Assembly: GCF_011043775.1 (NCBI RefSeq) | Contig: NZ_JAAKXY010000004.1 | Location: 513,954 to 577,953, forward strand | DNA length: 64,000 bases | Direction: 5' to 3' | From: Natronolimnobius sp. AArcel1 | Lineage (GTDB): Archaea > Halobacteriota > Halobacteria > Halobacteriales > Natrialbaceae | Part shown: positions 8,558-17,859 of the stretch, in pieces | How the letters are laid out: the number at the start of each line of letters is the position of its first letter | Numbering within the stretch: position 1 is the stretch's first letter | The notes under the pieces: generated by a model | Databases searched by the model: none | Seen by the model: the letters and a program-made list of their open reading frames with translations, nothing else | What the model was told of the DNA's origin: nothing | Position numbers and translations under genes: made by a program

Positions 8558-10140
8558 CCGAACGCTCATCAATCGATCCGGTGACGCTCGAGGTCTTGCG
8601 AAACCAACTCGAGAGCGTCGCCGAGGAGATGGGCCAAACGCTCATCCGGGGTGCGTACTCGCCGAACATCAAGGAACGCCGGGACTGCTCGACGGCGCTG
8701 TTCGACGCCGAGGGCCGGATGATCGCCCAGGCCGAGCACATTCCGGTGCATCTGGGGGCGATGCCCGCGGCCGTCGACGCGGTCCTCAAGTGCGACCCCG
8801 AACCGGGCGACGTGTTCGTGCTCAACGACCCGTTCGCGGGTGGGACGCACCTGCCGGACGTGACGATGGTCTCGCCGCTGAGCGTCGGTACGGACGGCGA
8901 AGAAGGCGACGCGAGCGAAATCGTCGGCTACGCCGTCTCCCGCGCCCACCACGCAGACGTTGGCGGGATGACCCCCGGAAGCATGCCCGCCGGCGCACAA
9001 GAGATCTACCAGGAGGGACTCCGATTGCCCCCAACGCGACTCGTCGCGGGTGGTGAGACACGCGAGGACGTACGCTCGCTGATCCTCGCGAACGTCCGCA
9101 ATCCACGCGAGCGACGGGCCGACCTCAGAGCCCAGCGAGCCGCAAACGAACGCGCCAGCGAGCGCCTCGAGAGCCTCATTTCCGAACACAGCCGCGAGAC
9201 AGTTCTCGAGGGTTTTTCCGCCGTCATCGACTACTCGCGCGAGCGAATCGAATCGGAACTCGAGGCACTGCCAGATGGCACCTATCGGGCGACCGACGTG
9301 CTCGAGGGCGACGGCGTCACCGACGAAGACATCGAAATATGCGCAGCGGTGACGGTCAACGGCGCGACACTCGAGGTCGATTTCACGGGCACGGCCGACC
9401 AGCTCGCGGGTAACTGTAACGCGCCACTCGCGGTCGCAACAAGCGCGGTCTACTTCGTCGTGCGCTGTCTCACAGATCCCGAAATCCCGCCGAACGAGGG
9501 GTGTTACGAGCCCGTTGACGTGCACGCACCCGAGGGAACTCTATTAAATCCTGAGCCGCCAGCCGCCGTGGTCGGCGGCAACGTCGAAACCAGCCAGCGC
9601 GTGACGGACGTGGTCTTTGCCGCACTCGCACAGGCCGCACCCGACCGCGTGCCAGCGCAGGGCCAGGGAACCATGAACAACCTCACTATCGGCGGCCGTG
9701 ACGGCTCGTTTACCTACTACGAGACCATCGGCGGCGGCTTCGGCGCACGCCCCGACAAAGACGGCATGGATGGCGTGCAGGTCGGCATGACCAACACCCT
9801 GAACACGCCCGTCGAATCCCTCGAGGCCGAGTACCCACTTCGGGTCGAGCGCTACGCGCTGCGCGAGGGAAGTGGCGGCCGCGGCCGATTCCGTGGCGGG
9901 ATGGGCATCGAGCGCAGCGTCACCCTCGAGTCAGATGCGACGGTTTCGTTGTTGACCGAGCGCCGCCGTCACGCACCGAAAGGCGTCGCGGGCGGCGAAG
10001 ACGGCGCAGTCGGCGAGAATCTAATCGACGGCGAGTCCATGCCCGCGAAGACGACCGTCGACGTGGAGGCGGGGACCACAGTGACTGTGCGGACGCCCGG
10101 CGGCGGCGGACACGGAGAGCCTGAAACGGACGAGGAGTGA
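8554..10140 (+). CDS. hyuB: Hydantoinase/oxoprolinase subunit B
   Basis: The 528-residue protein has the HyuB signature at its N-terminus ([20 protein letters not shown] followed by [16 protein letters not shown]) and the later metal-site region [14 protein letters not shown]. Near the C-terminus is the glycine-rich [20 protein letters not shown] segment. It is the partner of the upstream subunit A in an ATP-dependent amidohydrolase. The length is normal for the family and no residues appear missing. The pair forms a two-gene operon with no obvious transporter or regulator beside it. The next genes, a toxin-antitoxin pair, are convergent. Confidence 0.92.
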   Translation: MTERSSIDPVTLEVLRNQLESVAEEMGQTLIRGAYSPNIKERRDCSTALFDAEGRMIAQAEHIPVHLGAMPAAVDAVLKCDPEPGDVFVLNDPFAGGTHLPDVTMVSPLSVGTDGEEGDASEIVGYAVSRAHHADVGGMTPGSMPAGAQEIYQEGLRLPPTRLVAGGETREDVRSLILANVRNPRERRADLRAQRAANERASERLESLISEHSRETVLEGFSAVIDYSRERIESELEALPDGTYRATDVLEGDGVTDEDIEICAAVTVNGATLEVDFTGTADQLAGNCNAPLAVATSAVYFVVRCLTDPEIPPNEGCYEPVDVHAPEGTLLNPEPPAAVVGGNVETSQRVTDVVFAALAQAAPDRVPAQGQGTMNNLTIGGRDGSFTYYETIGGGFGARPDKDGMDGVQVGMTNTLNTPVESLEAEYPLRVERYALREGSGGRGRFRGGMGIERSVTLESDATVSLLTERRRHAPKGVAGGEDGAVGENLIDGESMPAKTTVDVEAGTTVTVRTPGGGGHGEPETDEE

Positions 10141-10168
10141 GGGCTCGAAGAGACGAGATTCGCGGCCG

Positions 10169-10501
10169 TTACGCCCGTAGGTACGTGACGAGTTGATCGA
10201 CCGTTTCATCCAGCGGTCCAGAGTCGATGCGGCCAAACCACTCTCGAATATCGCTGTGCGGTAGTGAGACGACTCCCCACGGGACGAGAAAGCTCTGCTT
10301 CGGGAGCCCACCCTCGAGAAAGTCGTCGTTGGTAACCGGAATCGTTTCGTCGTACCATGTTTGGGTTGTGAACGTTACTGCAACGTACTGTTCACCATCG
10401 AATGGATGCGCATCAGTGTTGAGTATGACGAAGGGACGGCTCGTTTTCTCCTCATTAAACGGATCGCCTGCCTCGACTACATCACCGCGTTCGTACTTCA
10501 T
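10169..10501 (-). CDS. PemK/MazF-family toxin-like protein
   Basis: The 110-residue protein has the SH3-like barrel signature of PemK/MazF endoribonucleases: an N-terminal RGDVV strand, the RPFVILN strand and VAVTFTTQ. In bacteria such proteins cleave mRNA. The usual family pattern is a short basic Arg/Ser/Thr active site near the first loop, and here the EEKTSRP stretch would supply it. The start overlaps the stop of the upstream winged-helix gene by ATGA, the arrangement expected for an antitoxin-toxin operon. Ribonuclease activity and toxicity are inferred. Some haloarchaeal PemK-like proteins might instead be housekeeping RNA-binding proteins. Confidence 0.75.
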   Translation of the reverse strand: MKYERGDVVEAGDPFNEEKTSRPFVILNTDAHPFDGEQYVAVTFTTQTWYDETIPVTNDDFLEGGLPKQSFLVPWGVVSLPHSDIREWFGRIDSGPLDETVDQLVTYLRA

Positions 10502-10869
10502 TCCGTCTCGTCCTCACGCTCGGCCGGATGCGATCTATCAGCACTGGCGGCGCGCCATGCATCCATGTCCTCGGAACCGAGGGTATCGTTCAGTGTCTCG
10601 AGGCTGCGGCTGAAATCGACGGCCGACCGAATCCGTTCTTGATCACCGGCGGCCCAGTACGGTGGCTTGTGCCGGACGAGGTCGCGCTCTTTCAGTCGAC
10701 TGAGTACTGCACTGACAGCATTTGGGTCGATATCCGTTGTGTCGGCTATCTCTCGCCGACGAAACGCTTTATCATCGTTAGACAGGAGAAACGAGAGTAT
10801 TTGCTCTGCGTTCGTCGTTCCAGAATCGAATTCAGACTCTCGTTCGAACGTCTCGATATCGATCGGCAT
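10498..10869 (-). CDS. Winged-helix DNA-binding protein, putative antitoxin of the PemK-like toxin
   Basis: This 123-residue protein carries a MarR/GntR-like winged helix-turn-helix (about residues 20-75). The recognition region is REIADTTDIDPNAVSAVLSR and the wing is LKERDLVRHKPPYWAAG. A polar tail rich in Asp, Glu, Arg and Ser (about 95-123) could wrap around the toxin. It is the first gene of a two-gene operon with the PemK-like gene, with a 4-nt overlap. The combination suggests an autoregulating antitoxin that uses a winged helix rather than the AbrB or MetJ/RHH fold more usual for MazE/PemI. An ordinary transcription factor is the alternative. Confidence 0.7.
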   Translation of the reverse strand: MPIDIETFERESEFDSGTTNAEQILSFLLSNDDKAFRRREIADTTDIDPNAVSAVLSRLKERDLVRHKPPYWAAGDQERIRSAVDFSRSLETLNDTLGSEDMDAWRAASADRSHPAEREDETE

Positions 10870-11011
10870 GTATCAGTATACGTGTTTGGAACGTATGGCT
10901 GTTTTCCTGTTTTTGATGGTTGTCTCCTAGAGTGCCAACAGCAACTAGTCACACCTGTTCTGGAGATGCCGGTGACGGTGCCCTTTTGACGCCGCTCGCC
11001 CACCCTCCGGT

Positions 11012-11794
11012 ATGGAACTTACGCCAGTGACGGACCTGCCCGAGATCCGTCCCGGCGACGACCTCGCCGCACTGATCGCGGACCGGGCCGGCGACGACCT
11101 CGAGTCAGGCGACGTACTCACCGTCGCGAGCACAATCGTCTCGAAAGCCGAGGGGCGCGTGGCAGACCTCGAGGAGTACCCAGTCAGCGCGCGGGCACAG
11201 GAAATCGCGGATACAATTGGCGACCTCACGGACGAGGAGAAAGACCCGCGATTCGCCCAGGCGGTGCTCGAGGAGAGCACCGAACTCCTGATCGACTGTC
11301 CGTTCTTGCTCACCGAAACCCGGTTTGGCCATATCTGCGTCAACGCGGGGATCGACCAGTCGAACGTGCCGGGACACGACCTGTTGCTCCTGCCGAAGCG
11401 ACCGGCGAAAAGCGCCGAGCGCATTCGCGAAGGACTCGCGGAACACGGCCACGACGATATCGCCGTAATCGTCACGGACACCTGCGGCCGCCCGTTCCGC
11501 CACGGCCAGCGTGGGGTTGCACTCGGCTGGGCAGGCATGCCCGCGAGCCGTGACTGGCGCGGCGAGGTGGACCGTGACGGCGACGAACTCGAGGTCACGG
11601 TTCAATCCGTGGTCGACGAACTCTCCTCGGCGGCGAATCTGGTAACTGGTGAGGGCGCAGACGGCGTACCCGCCGTCGTCGTCAGCGACTGGGAGTTCGG
11701 CGATCTCGAGGGCAGCGACGAACTGTTCCGCTCGGTTGAGGACGACCTCGTTCGGCAAGCGCTTCGTGAGTGGGACTGGAAGGGTGGTGCCTAA
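11012..11794 (+). CDS. cofE: Coenzyme F420-0:L-glutamate ligase
   Basis: The 260-residue protein matches CofE/FbiB-N: VLTVASTIVSKAEGRVADLE near the N-terminus, then LLTETRFGHICVNAGIDQSN and IVTDTCGRPFRHGQRGVALG. It adds glutamate residues to coenzyme F420-0 using GTP and a divalent metal. Length and motifs are normal. It overlaps the next gene, an F420-dependent reductase, by one base (TAATG). Synthesis and use of the cofactor are therefore linked in one operon. The acidic composition fits a cytoplasmic haloarchaeal enzyme. Confidence 0.93.
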   Translation: MELTPVTDLPEIRPGDDLAALIADRAGDDLESGDVLTVASTIVSKAEGRVADLEEYPVSARAQEIADTIGDLTDEEKDPRFAQAVLEESTELLIDCPFLLTETRFGHICVNAGIDQSNVPGHDLLLLPKRPAKSAERIREGLAEHGHDDIAVIVTDTCGRPFRHGQRGVALGWAGMPASRDWRGEVDRDGDELEVTVQSVVDELSSAANLVTGEGADGVPAVVVSDWEFGDLEGSDELFRSVEDDLVRQALREWDWKGGA

Positions 11795-12813
11795 TGGCGG
11801 GCAAGAACACACAGACCGACGGCGACGCACCGACCTGGGGCATCGAACTCACACCCGAGCATCCACTCGAGGAGATTGCCGAACTGGCCGCGCTCGCCGA
11901 AACGGAAGGGTTCGATCTGGCGCTCTCGAGCAGCCACTACTTCAATCGCGATCCGTTCGTTGCGCTCTCGCAGATGGCAAGTGCAACCGACGACATTCGG
12001 CTGGGTCCGGGTGTGGTCAACCCCTACGAGACCCATCCCGTACGACTCGCTGCACAGGCGGCGACGATTGACGAGGTCAGCGACGGGCGCGGCGTCTTCG
12101 GCATCGGCGCTGGCGACCGCTCCGCGCTATCGAATCTCGGCGTCGAGCACGACCGGCCACTCCGGCGCGTCCTCGAGACGTTCGATGTTGCACGGGACCT
12201 CTGGGCGGGCGAGACAGTCAGTCACGACGGTACTTTCACCGCAAAAGACGCCTCGTTGAATCTCGAGGCGTGCGAACTGCCGGTCTACGTCGGCGCGCAG
12301 GGACCACACATGCTGCGGATGAGTGCGAAACACGCCGACGGCGTCCTGATCAACGCGGCGCATCCGCGCGATCTCGAGTGGGCGGCGGGTCAGATTGAGC
12401 AGGGACTCGAGGAGCGACCCGAAGAACACGGTGCGTTCGAATCACTCGCATTCGCGTCGGTCAGCGTTGCCGCCGCCGAAGACGAGGCACGCGAGGCAGC
12501 TCGCCCGCCCGTCGCCTTTATCGCGGGTGCAGCGGCCGAACCAGTACTCGAGCGCCACGAAATCGACCGCGAAGCCGCCGAGGCAGTGAGCGACGCCTTG
12601 GAACGGGGCGAACTCGGCGAGGCGTTCGGCTGCGTCACACCCGAGATGATCGACGCGTTCTGTATCGCGGGGACCACGGAGACGGTGGCCGAGCAGTTCG
12701 AAGCCGCCCTCGAGTTCGTCGACGGCATCGTCGTCGGCTCGCCGATTGGGCCGGACCTCGAGGACGGGATCAAACGCGCGAGCGAGGCGCTCGAGCGTGC
12801 AAACGAGCGATGA
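11794..12813 (+). CDS. mer: F420-dependent 5,10-methylene-tetrahydromethanopterin reductase (LLM class)
   Basis: The 339-residue protein is a luciferase-like monooxygenase-fold F420 enzyme. The order of motifs fits Mer: WGIELTPEHPLEEIAELAAL, the DLALSSSHYFNRDPF substrate-site region, GPGVVNPYETHPVRLAAQAA and DGRGVFGIGAGD. Mer interconverts methylene- and methyl-tetrahydromethanopterin. In non-methanogenic haloarchaea it is thought to serve C1 metabolism, probably with a folate or pterin carrier. The ATG overlapping the cofE stop is chosen over a start inside cofE. Another F420-dependent LLM oxidoreductase is a possible alternative, but the cofE linkage is typical of mer. Confidence 0.85.
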   Translation: MAGKNTQTDGDAPTWGIELTPEHPLEEIAELAALAETEGFDLALSSSHYFNRDPFVALSQMASATDDIRLGPGVVNPYETHPVRLAAQAATIDEVSDGRGVFGIGAGDRSALSNLGVEHDRPLRRVLETFDVARDLWAGETVSHDGTFTAKDASLNLEACELPVYVGAQGPHMLRMSAKHADGVLINAAHPRDLEWAAGQIEQGLEERPEEHGAFESLAFASVSVAAAEDEAREAARPPVAFIAGAAAEPVLERHEIDREAAEAVSDALERGELGEAFGCVTPEMIDAFCIAGTTETVAEQFEAALEFVDGIVVGSPIGPDLEDGIKRASEALERANER

Positions 12814-12831
12814 AAATCCGAGCGGTGGGCG

Positions 12832-13026
12832 TCAGTTCGACGTAAAGAGGCTGCCGACGGCACCGAGGGTCAACACGCCGAAGACGCCGAGCGAGAAGAC
12901 GACAAGGAGCGTCCCAACGAGGACGAGCAGCGGTGCAAGGCCATCGCCCATTGCGACTTCCATGAAGTGTTCGTTCATCTCAATGATGTTGTCGATGATG
13001 ACGTTGAGTGGAACGGTGGTGTCCAT
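12832..13026 (-). CDS. Small hypothetical membrane protein (64 aa)
   Basis: A 64-residue protein has an amphipathic N-terminal segment (MDTTVPLNVIIDNIIEMNEH) and one or two membrane helices in its second half (LAPLLVLVGTLLVVFSLGVF and on). The ATG giving MDTTVPLN is chosen because the longer frame upstream is basic and unlike the rest. I recall similar short haloarchaeal proteins beside this locus, but no function. It is convergent with the mer gene, 18 nt away. Confidence 0.6.
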   Translation of the reverse strand: MDTTVPLNVIIDNIIEMNEHFMEVAMGDGLAPLLVLVGTLLVVFSLGVFGVLTLGAVGSLFTSN

Positions 13027-13152
13027 GTGTAGAGGTTGCAAACGATGGTACTTGGCGGTGCCGGTCCAGACTCGAGGATGTGCCCGTGCACGCGCACCAG
13101 ACGACCACGGCATGCCGGTGGTCCTAAACGCGATCCGTTCATCTGTGAGTGT

Positions 13153-13401
13153 ATGAGCGATGATGCACGACTCTCCGATTTCAGCCGTGAGCCAGCAGAG
13201 TCTGGAGACGACTCAGGCGAGGACGAAAACGAAAACGAGAGCGACGCGGAGCCGATGAGGTCATCAGTAGAGAGCGACTCGGCGAGTGCACTTGCGACGT
13301 ACGCCTGGGGCGAGTACGTCTGTGCTCGCTGTGAGACGGACAGTGAGCGCGTCTGGAAAGACGATGACGTGTTCGTCTGCCCAGACTGCAAAGACTGGTA
13401 G
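13153..13401 (+). CDS. Zinc-ribbon protein, DUF7573-like
   Basis: The 82-residue protein has a long acidic low-complexity N-terminal half (Asp, Glu, Asn and Ser) and a C-terminal zinc ribbon made of a CARC knuckle and a CPDC knuckle, ending CPDCKDW. This pattern is common in small haloarchaeal proteins that bind nucleic acids or protein partners. I attribute it to DUF7573 from memory. The ATG giving MSDDARLSDF is chosen because the residues before it are basic and non-conserved in type. Confidence 0.65.
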   Translation: MSDDARLSDFSREPAESGDDSGEDENENESDAEPMRSSVESDSASALATYAWGEYVCARCETDSERVWKDDDVFVCPDCKDW

Positions 13402-13437
13402 GAAGCGTCGAAACCGGGAGAAGTGACGCGGTCCGGC

Positions 13438-14409
13438 TTAGTTCTCGAGGGCCTGACTGCCTTCGCGAAGGCCGCGCATGTAGCCGATGGCGAACAGCCG
13501 ACCGAGCATGTGGTAGCCAGGGTTCGAGTTGTCCTCGCCGGCCATCGTCGGGACGTGGTCGGGACGCATCGGCACGTCGTCATCGACGTGGGTCTCGTAG
13601 GCGTGCATGGCGGCGAACATGTCCGTCGGGCCGTCATCGTGCCAGGTTTCAACAAAGCGGTCGCGGTCACCCTCCACGTCGCGGAAGTGGATGAAGTTGA
13701 TCTTCTCGCCGAAGCGTTCGATCGTCTCAGGGATGTCGACGCCCATCGCAGCGAAGTTGCCCTGACAGAACGTGATCCCGTTGTGCTCGCTGTCGTAGCT
13801 ATCGACCACGCGCTGGTAGGCCTCAGGGCTGTTGATGATGCGTGGCATGTCGCCAAGCGATTCGCGGGGCGGGTCATCAGGATGGAGCCCGAGTTTGACG
13901 CCGGCTTCTTCGGCGACTGGCGTGACCTCCTCGAGGAAGTACTCGAGGGCCTCCCAGAGCTGGTCGGCGGTGACGTCGGCGGCCTCGCGGTGGTCGGGTG
14001 AGCCGAGTTTGTCGTTGTCGAAGCCGGTGACGTAGGAGCCGCCGCGGGACTCGAGGTGGGCTTCGGTGCGCGCCCAGCGGGTGCCGGCCATCCAGTCGTA
14101 GCAAACGACTGGGATGCCGACGTCGCCACAGTCCCGCAGGAACTGTTTGAACACCTCGATGTCTGCATCGCGGCCCTCCTCGCCGAGGCGGACGCGATCC
14201 GGGATCGGGACGCTGCCTTCGATGACGTCGATGGTGAGGCCGGCGTCGACGAACCAGTTTTGCATCGCTCGAAGTTCGTCGTATGTCCACTGACTCTGGT
14301 TGTCGCCGATTTCGAGAGTGTGGACGACGACGCTGTCGACGCCGAGTTGTTTGGCCTGCTGCCAGCGCTCGTCTGGCTGGCGCGGCAGAATAAGGGATGG
14401 TGTGACCAT
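13438..14409 (-). CDS. uxuA: Mannonate dehydratase
   Basis: The 323-residue TIM-barrel protein matches UxuA: TPSLILPRQPDERWQQAKQL at the N-terminus, LKLGLHPDDPPRES-like metal-site text (seen as VKLGLHPDDPPRESLG), HNGITFCQGNF and INFIHFRDVEGD. UxuA removes water from D-mannonate to give 2-keto-3-deoxygluconate in hexuronate catabolism, using Mn2+ or Fe2+ bound by Cys and His residues. The start used (MVTPSLILPR) is the conserved one; an upstream frame adds 43 unlikely residues. It is a single gene, but a sugar-isomerase gene lies 1.3 kb away, so this area may serve sugar-acid use. Confidence 0.85.
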   Translation of the reverse strand: MVTPSLILPRQPDERWQQAKQLGVDSVVVHTLEIGDNQSQWTYDELRAMQNWFVDAGLTIDVIEGSVPIPDRVRLGEEGRDADIEVFKQFLRDCGDVGIPVVCYDWMAGTRWARTEAHLESRGGSYVTGFDNDKLGSPDHREAADVTADQLWEALEYFLEEVTPVAEEAGVKLGLHPDDPPRESLGDMPRIINSPEAYQRVVDSYDSEHNGITFCQGNFAAMGVDIPETIERFGEKINFIHFRDVEGDRDRFVETWHDDGPTDMFAAMHAYETHVDDDVPMRPDHVPTMAGEDNSNPGYHMLGRLFAIGYMRGLREGSQALEN

Positions 14410-14549
14410 AGCGAGCGATTTGAGTCCGCTTGTATATATCTTACCAAGCGCGAGAGTCGCTGAGTGAAGCAAGCCGTCTCTGCGACAGCACCGTAGGTGA
14501 CTAGATGTGTAGGGACCAGCGTTTTTTCCGACACGCAATTGTACACGGT

Positions 14550-15635
14550 ATGGACTTTCGGGAGCCGGAAACGCTCATTCCAGCGGCCGTCGAAACACTC
14601 CCGATCAATTTTGCCATCCTCGATAGCGATGGGACGATCCTGTACACGAACGACGCCTGGCAAGCGTTCGGCGAGGCTAACGACATCGACATTCGGCCCG
14701 ATACAATCGGGACTAACTATCTCGAGATCACCAGACAGGCGGAGACAGAGACGGCACAAACGGCAGCCGCCGGGTTAGCCGAGATTCTATCGGGCGAGCG
14801 AGAACTCTTCGAACTCGAGTATCCGTGTCACTCGCCCGAAACGCAGCGGTGGTTTCTCATGCGGGCAGCGCAGTTCACCGAGGATGGGCAGCGATTCGTC
14901 GCTGTCGCACACTTCGATATCACTGATCGCTACCAGTACCAGCGGCAGTTAGAAGCGTCCAACGAGCGCCTCCAGCAGTTCGCCTACGTCGCCTCCCACG
15001 ACTTACAGGAGCCACTCCGGATGGTCACGAGTTACCTGCAACTGCTCGAGCAGCGGTACGCCGACGAACTCGACGAGGATGCCGAGGAATTCATTGAGTT
15101 CGCCGTCGACGGTGCCCGACGGATGGAAGCTATGATCGAGGGACTGCTTGCCTACTCCAGAGTTGAAACGCAGGGGGCATCCTTCGATTCGGTTGCGCTC
15201 GAGGCCGTGTTGGACGATGTACTGACCGATCTCGAGATTCAGATCGAAGAAACCGATGTTGAAATCACTGCCGAGTCGTTGCCGACCGTCAACGGAGACC
15301 CCAGCCAACTTCGTCAACTCTTCCAGAACCTGTTAGATAACGCCATCACGTACAGTGGTGAGCAGACGCCACAGGTGTCGATTAGCGCCCACCGTGAAGG
15401 AGACGAGTGGGTCATTTCGATCAGTGACGAGGGAATTGGTATTGATCCGGACGAGACGGACCGGGTGTTTGAGGTGTTCCAGCGACTCCACAGCCACGAG
15501 GAGTACAACGGGACAGGAATCGGCCTCGCACTCTGTAAACGGATCGTCGAACGACACGGGGGCGAGATCTGGGTTTCCTCTGCCCTCGGCGACGGCTCGA
15601 CGTTCTCGTTTACGCTGCCAGCGGCGGACGCGTGA
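14550..15635 (+). CDS. PAS-domain sensor histidine kinase
   Basis: The 361-residue soluble kinase has a PAS domain (about 15-130, with NFAILDSDGTILYTNDAW) and a HisKA dimerisation box with phospho-acceptor His150 (FAYVASHDLQEPLRMV). A HATPase_c domain (about 245-360) carries the N box LFQNLLDNAITYSG, the G1 box ISDEGIGIDPDE and the G2 box YNGTGIGLALCKRI. No membrane segment is present, so it senses a cytoplasmic cue. It resembles phytochrome-like HisKA families typical of haloarchaea. No response regulator is adjacent, so it is an orphan kinase. Confidence 0.88.
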   Translation: MDFREPETLIPAAVETLPINFAILDSDGTILYTNDAWQAFGEANDIDIRPDTIGTNYLEITRQAETETAQTAAAGLAEILSGERELFELEYPCHSPETQRWFLMRAAQFTEDGQRFVAVAHFDITDRYQYQRQLEASNERLQQFAYVASHDLQEPLRMVTSYLQLLEQRYADELDEDAEEFIEFAVDGARRMEAMIEGLLAYSRVETQGASFDSVALEAVLDDVLTDLEIQIEETDVEITAESLPTVNGDPSQLRQLFQNLLDNAITYSGEQTPQVSISAHREGDEWVISISDEGIGIDPDETDRVFEVFQRLHSHEEYNGTGIGLALCKRIVERHGGEIWVSSALGDGSTFSFTLPAADA

Positions 15636-15666
15636 TCGCTGGCTTGAGGCCCGTTCCTGTCGCCTT

Positions 15667-16230
<564 letters not shown>

Positions 16231-16306
16231 TCACAAAAAAGCCGGCGGGTTCGCCTGCGTCAATTGTGGCGCGAACGATCCGAGCCCGTCACGTGTGCCC
16301 CGAACA

Positions 16307-16317
16307 TTTATATTTTA
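16307..16317 (+). promoter_or_regulatory. TATA box of the cold-shock gene
   Basis: TTTATATTTTA is centred 29 nt before the ATG of the cold-shock gene. In haloarchaea this spacing puts transcription start at or next to the start codon, so the mRNA is probably leaderless. Confidence 0.6.
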
Positions 16318-16339
16318 GTCGTGGGTCTAGTGACATGCA

Positions 16340-16534
16340 ATGGCGAAAGGTACGGTCGCATTCTTCAACGACACTGGCGGTTACGGTTTCATCGAAAGCG
16401 AGGATTCGGACGACGACGTCTTCTTCCACATGGAAGACGTCGGCGGACCCGATCTCGAGGAAGGCCAAGAAGTCGAGTTCGACATCGAGCAGGCCGATAA
16501 AGGCCCACGCGCGACGAACGTCGAACGACTGTAA
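16340..16534 (+). CDS. cspA: Cold-shock domain protein
   Basis: The 64-residue protein is a complete CSD OB fold. It has both RNA-binding motifs, as GYGFIES (RNP1) and DVFFHMED (RNP2), and the N-terminal KGTVAFFND strand. These proteins bind single-stranded nucleic acid and act as RNA chaperones. The sequence is strongly acidic, as in other haloarchaeal Csp proteins. It is monocistronic, with its own clear promoter. Confidence 0.95.
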   Translation: MAKGTVAFFNDTGGYGFIESEDSDDDVFFHMEDVGGPDLEEGQEVEFDIEQADKGPRATNVERL

Positions 16535-16810
16535 GCTGAGTTAGTCGAGGTATCGTTTTCTGATCATTACGAACCCGCAGCATCAGCGTTCTACCGGTAG
16601 TTGACGGTGTGAAACGATACGAAGTGGCACATCGCTCTCACGCACTCGGTGACGAGTGGCTTGAATATATGGGTCGGCAATTGCAGCGTTCAAATACATA
16701 GGTTGACACAAGGCATATATTTACCAACCCCTGAAACGGAGACAGACGACCAGTGTTATCGATGTGCCGTCTATCCAGCCGACCGCCCTCCTCGAGTTGG
16801 TACTGCGCCG

Positions 16811-17842
16811 ATGACTGACCCAGATCCGACACCTGCGTCGCCACACGCCGGGGCTGAGAGTGCAACCGCCGAGTTTCGCGGAGCGGAAGCCACTGACAGC
16901 GACGACCCGCTTTCGGTGGCCGAGGTTGCCGCGCTTCGTGACGACATCGAAGCGAACGTTTCACAGGTTATTGTCGGCCACGAGGACGTCATCGAGCACG
17001 TTACAATCGCGTTGCTCGCGCGCGGACACGTCTTACTCGATGATGTTCCCGGCGTCGGCAAGACAATGCTCGCGCGAGCAATTGCGACCTCGATCGACTG
17101 TACGTTCCGGCGTGTGCAGTTTACACCCGATCTGTTACCCACGGACGTAACCGGCGTCAACGTTTTTAATCAGAAAGACCGCGAGTTCGAGTTCCAACCT
17201 GGTCCCGTCTTCGGCAACATCGTCCTTGGCGACGAGATCAATCGTGCGCCACCGAAGACACAATCCGCCTTACTCGAGGCCATGGAGGAACGCCAGGTCA
17301 CCGTCGACGGCAACACACACCCGCTCCCGGATCCCTTTACTGTGATCGCGACACAGAACGCCGTCGAGCCGAATCAGACCTACGCGTTGCCACTGGCGGA
17401 ACTCGATCGGTTCATGAAGAAGCTCCATCTCGGCTATCCGACGCCCGAGGAAGAAGCCGAGTTGCTCGGGCGAACCATCGGCGATCATCCGATCGACTCA
17501 CTCGAGTCGGTTACTGACCGCGAGACGATCGTTCGCGCACGCGAGACCGTTGCGAACGCCCGCGTCGCCCAACCGGTCAGAGAGTATGCGACGCGGCTCG
17601 TCGGCTACACGCGTGAACAGGCACGCATCGGTGTCAGTCCACGCGGAACGATTGCGCTGCTGCGTGGCGCACAGGCTCGCGCTGTCACAGACGGCCGAGA
17701 GTACGTCCTCCCCGACGACGTTCAGGCCGAAGCGCCGGCCGTCCTGAGCCACCGGATTCGCGTCGATGACCACGACCGCGATGGGGCCACAATCGTCAGC
17801 GAGGCCCTCGAGCGCGTCGCCGTCGAGGCCCCCGACCAGTAA
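16811..17842 (+). CDS. MoxR-family AAA+ ATPase (first locus)
   Basis: The 343-residue ATPase has Walker A (LLDDVPGVGKTMLARAI), Walker B (IVLGDEINRAPPKTQSALLE) and the MoxR sensor region (VIATQNAVEPNQTYALPLAE). The C-terminal lid includes RIGVSPRGTIALLRGAQARA. MoxR ATPases act as chaperones that activate partners, typically with DUF58/VWA proteins. It heads a three-gene operon (MoxR, DUF58, transglutaminase-like) with an 18-nt gap to the next gene. The ATG giving MTDPDPTPAS is used. A TATA-like CATATATTTACC lies about 100 nt upstream, so this transcript may have a leader. Confidence 0.9.
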   Translation: MTDPDPTPASPHAGAESATAEFRGAEATDSDDPLSVAEVAALRDDIEANVSQVIVGHEDVIEHVTIALLARGHVLLDDVPGVGKTMLARAIATSIDCTFRRVQFTPDLLPTDVTGVNVFNQKDREFEFQPGPVFGNIVLGDEINRAPPKTQSALLEAMEERQVTVDGNTHPLPDPFTVIATQNAVEPNQTYALPLAELDRFMKKLHLGYPTPEEEAELLGRTIGDHPIDSLESVTDRETIVRARETVANARVAQPVREYATRLVGYTREQARIGVSPRGTIALLRGAQARAVTDGREYVLPDDVQAEAPAVLSHRIRVDDHDRDGATIVSEALERVAVEAPDQ

Positions 17843-17859
17843 CAGTACCGAGACCCACC

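Noticed and set aside
8569..9525. 318-codon minus-strand open frame opposite hyuB
   Set aside because: It is an antisense shadow of a clearly conserved gene; the apparent protein has no recognisable domain.
12975..14759. 594-codon minus-strand open frame
   Set aside because: It overlaps mannonate dehydratase in another frame of the same strand; its product is Ser/Thr/Arg-rich with no motif.
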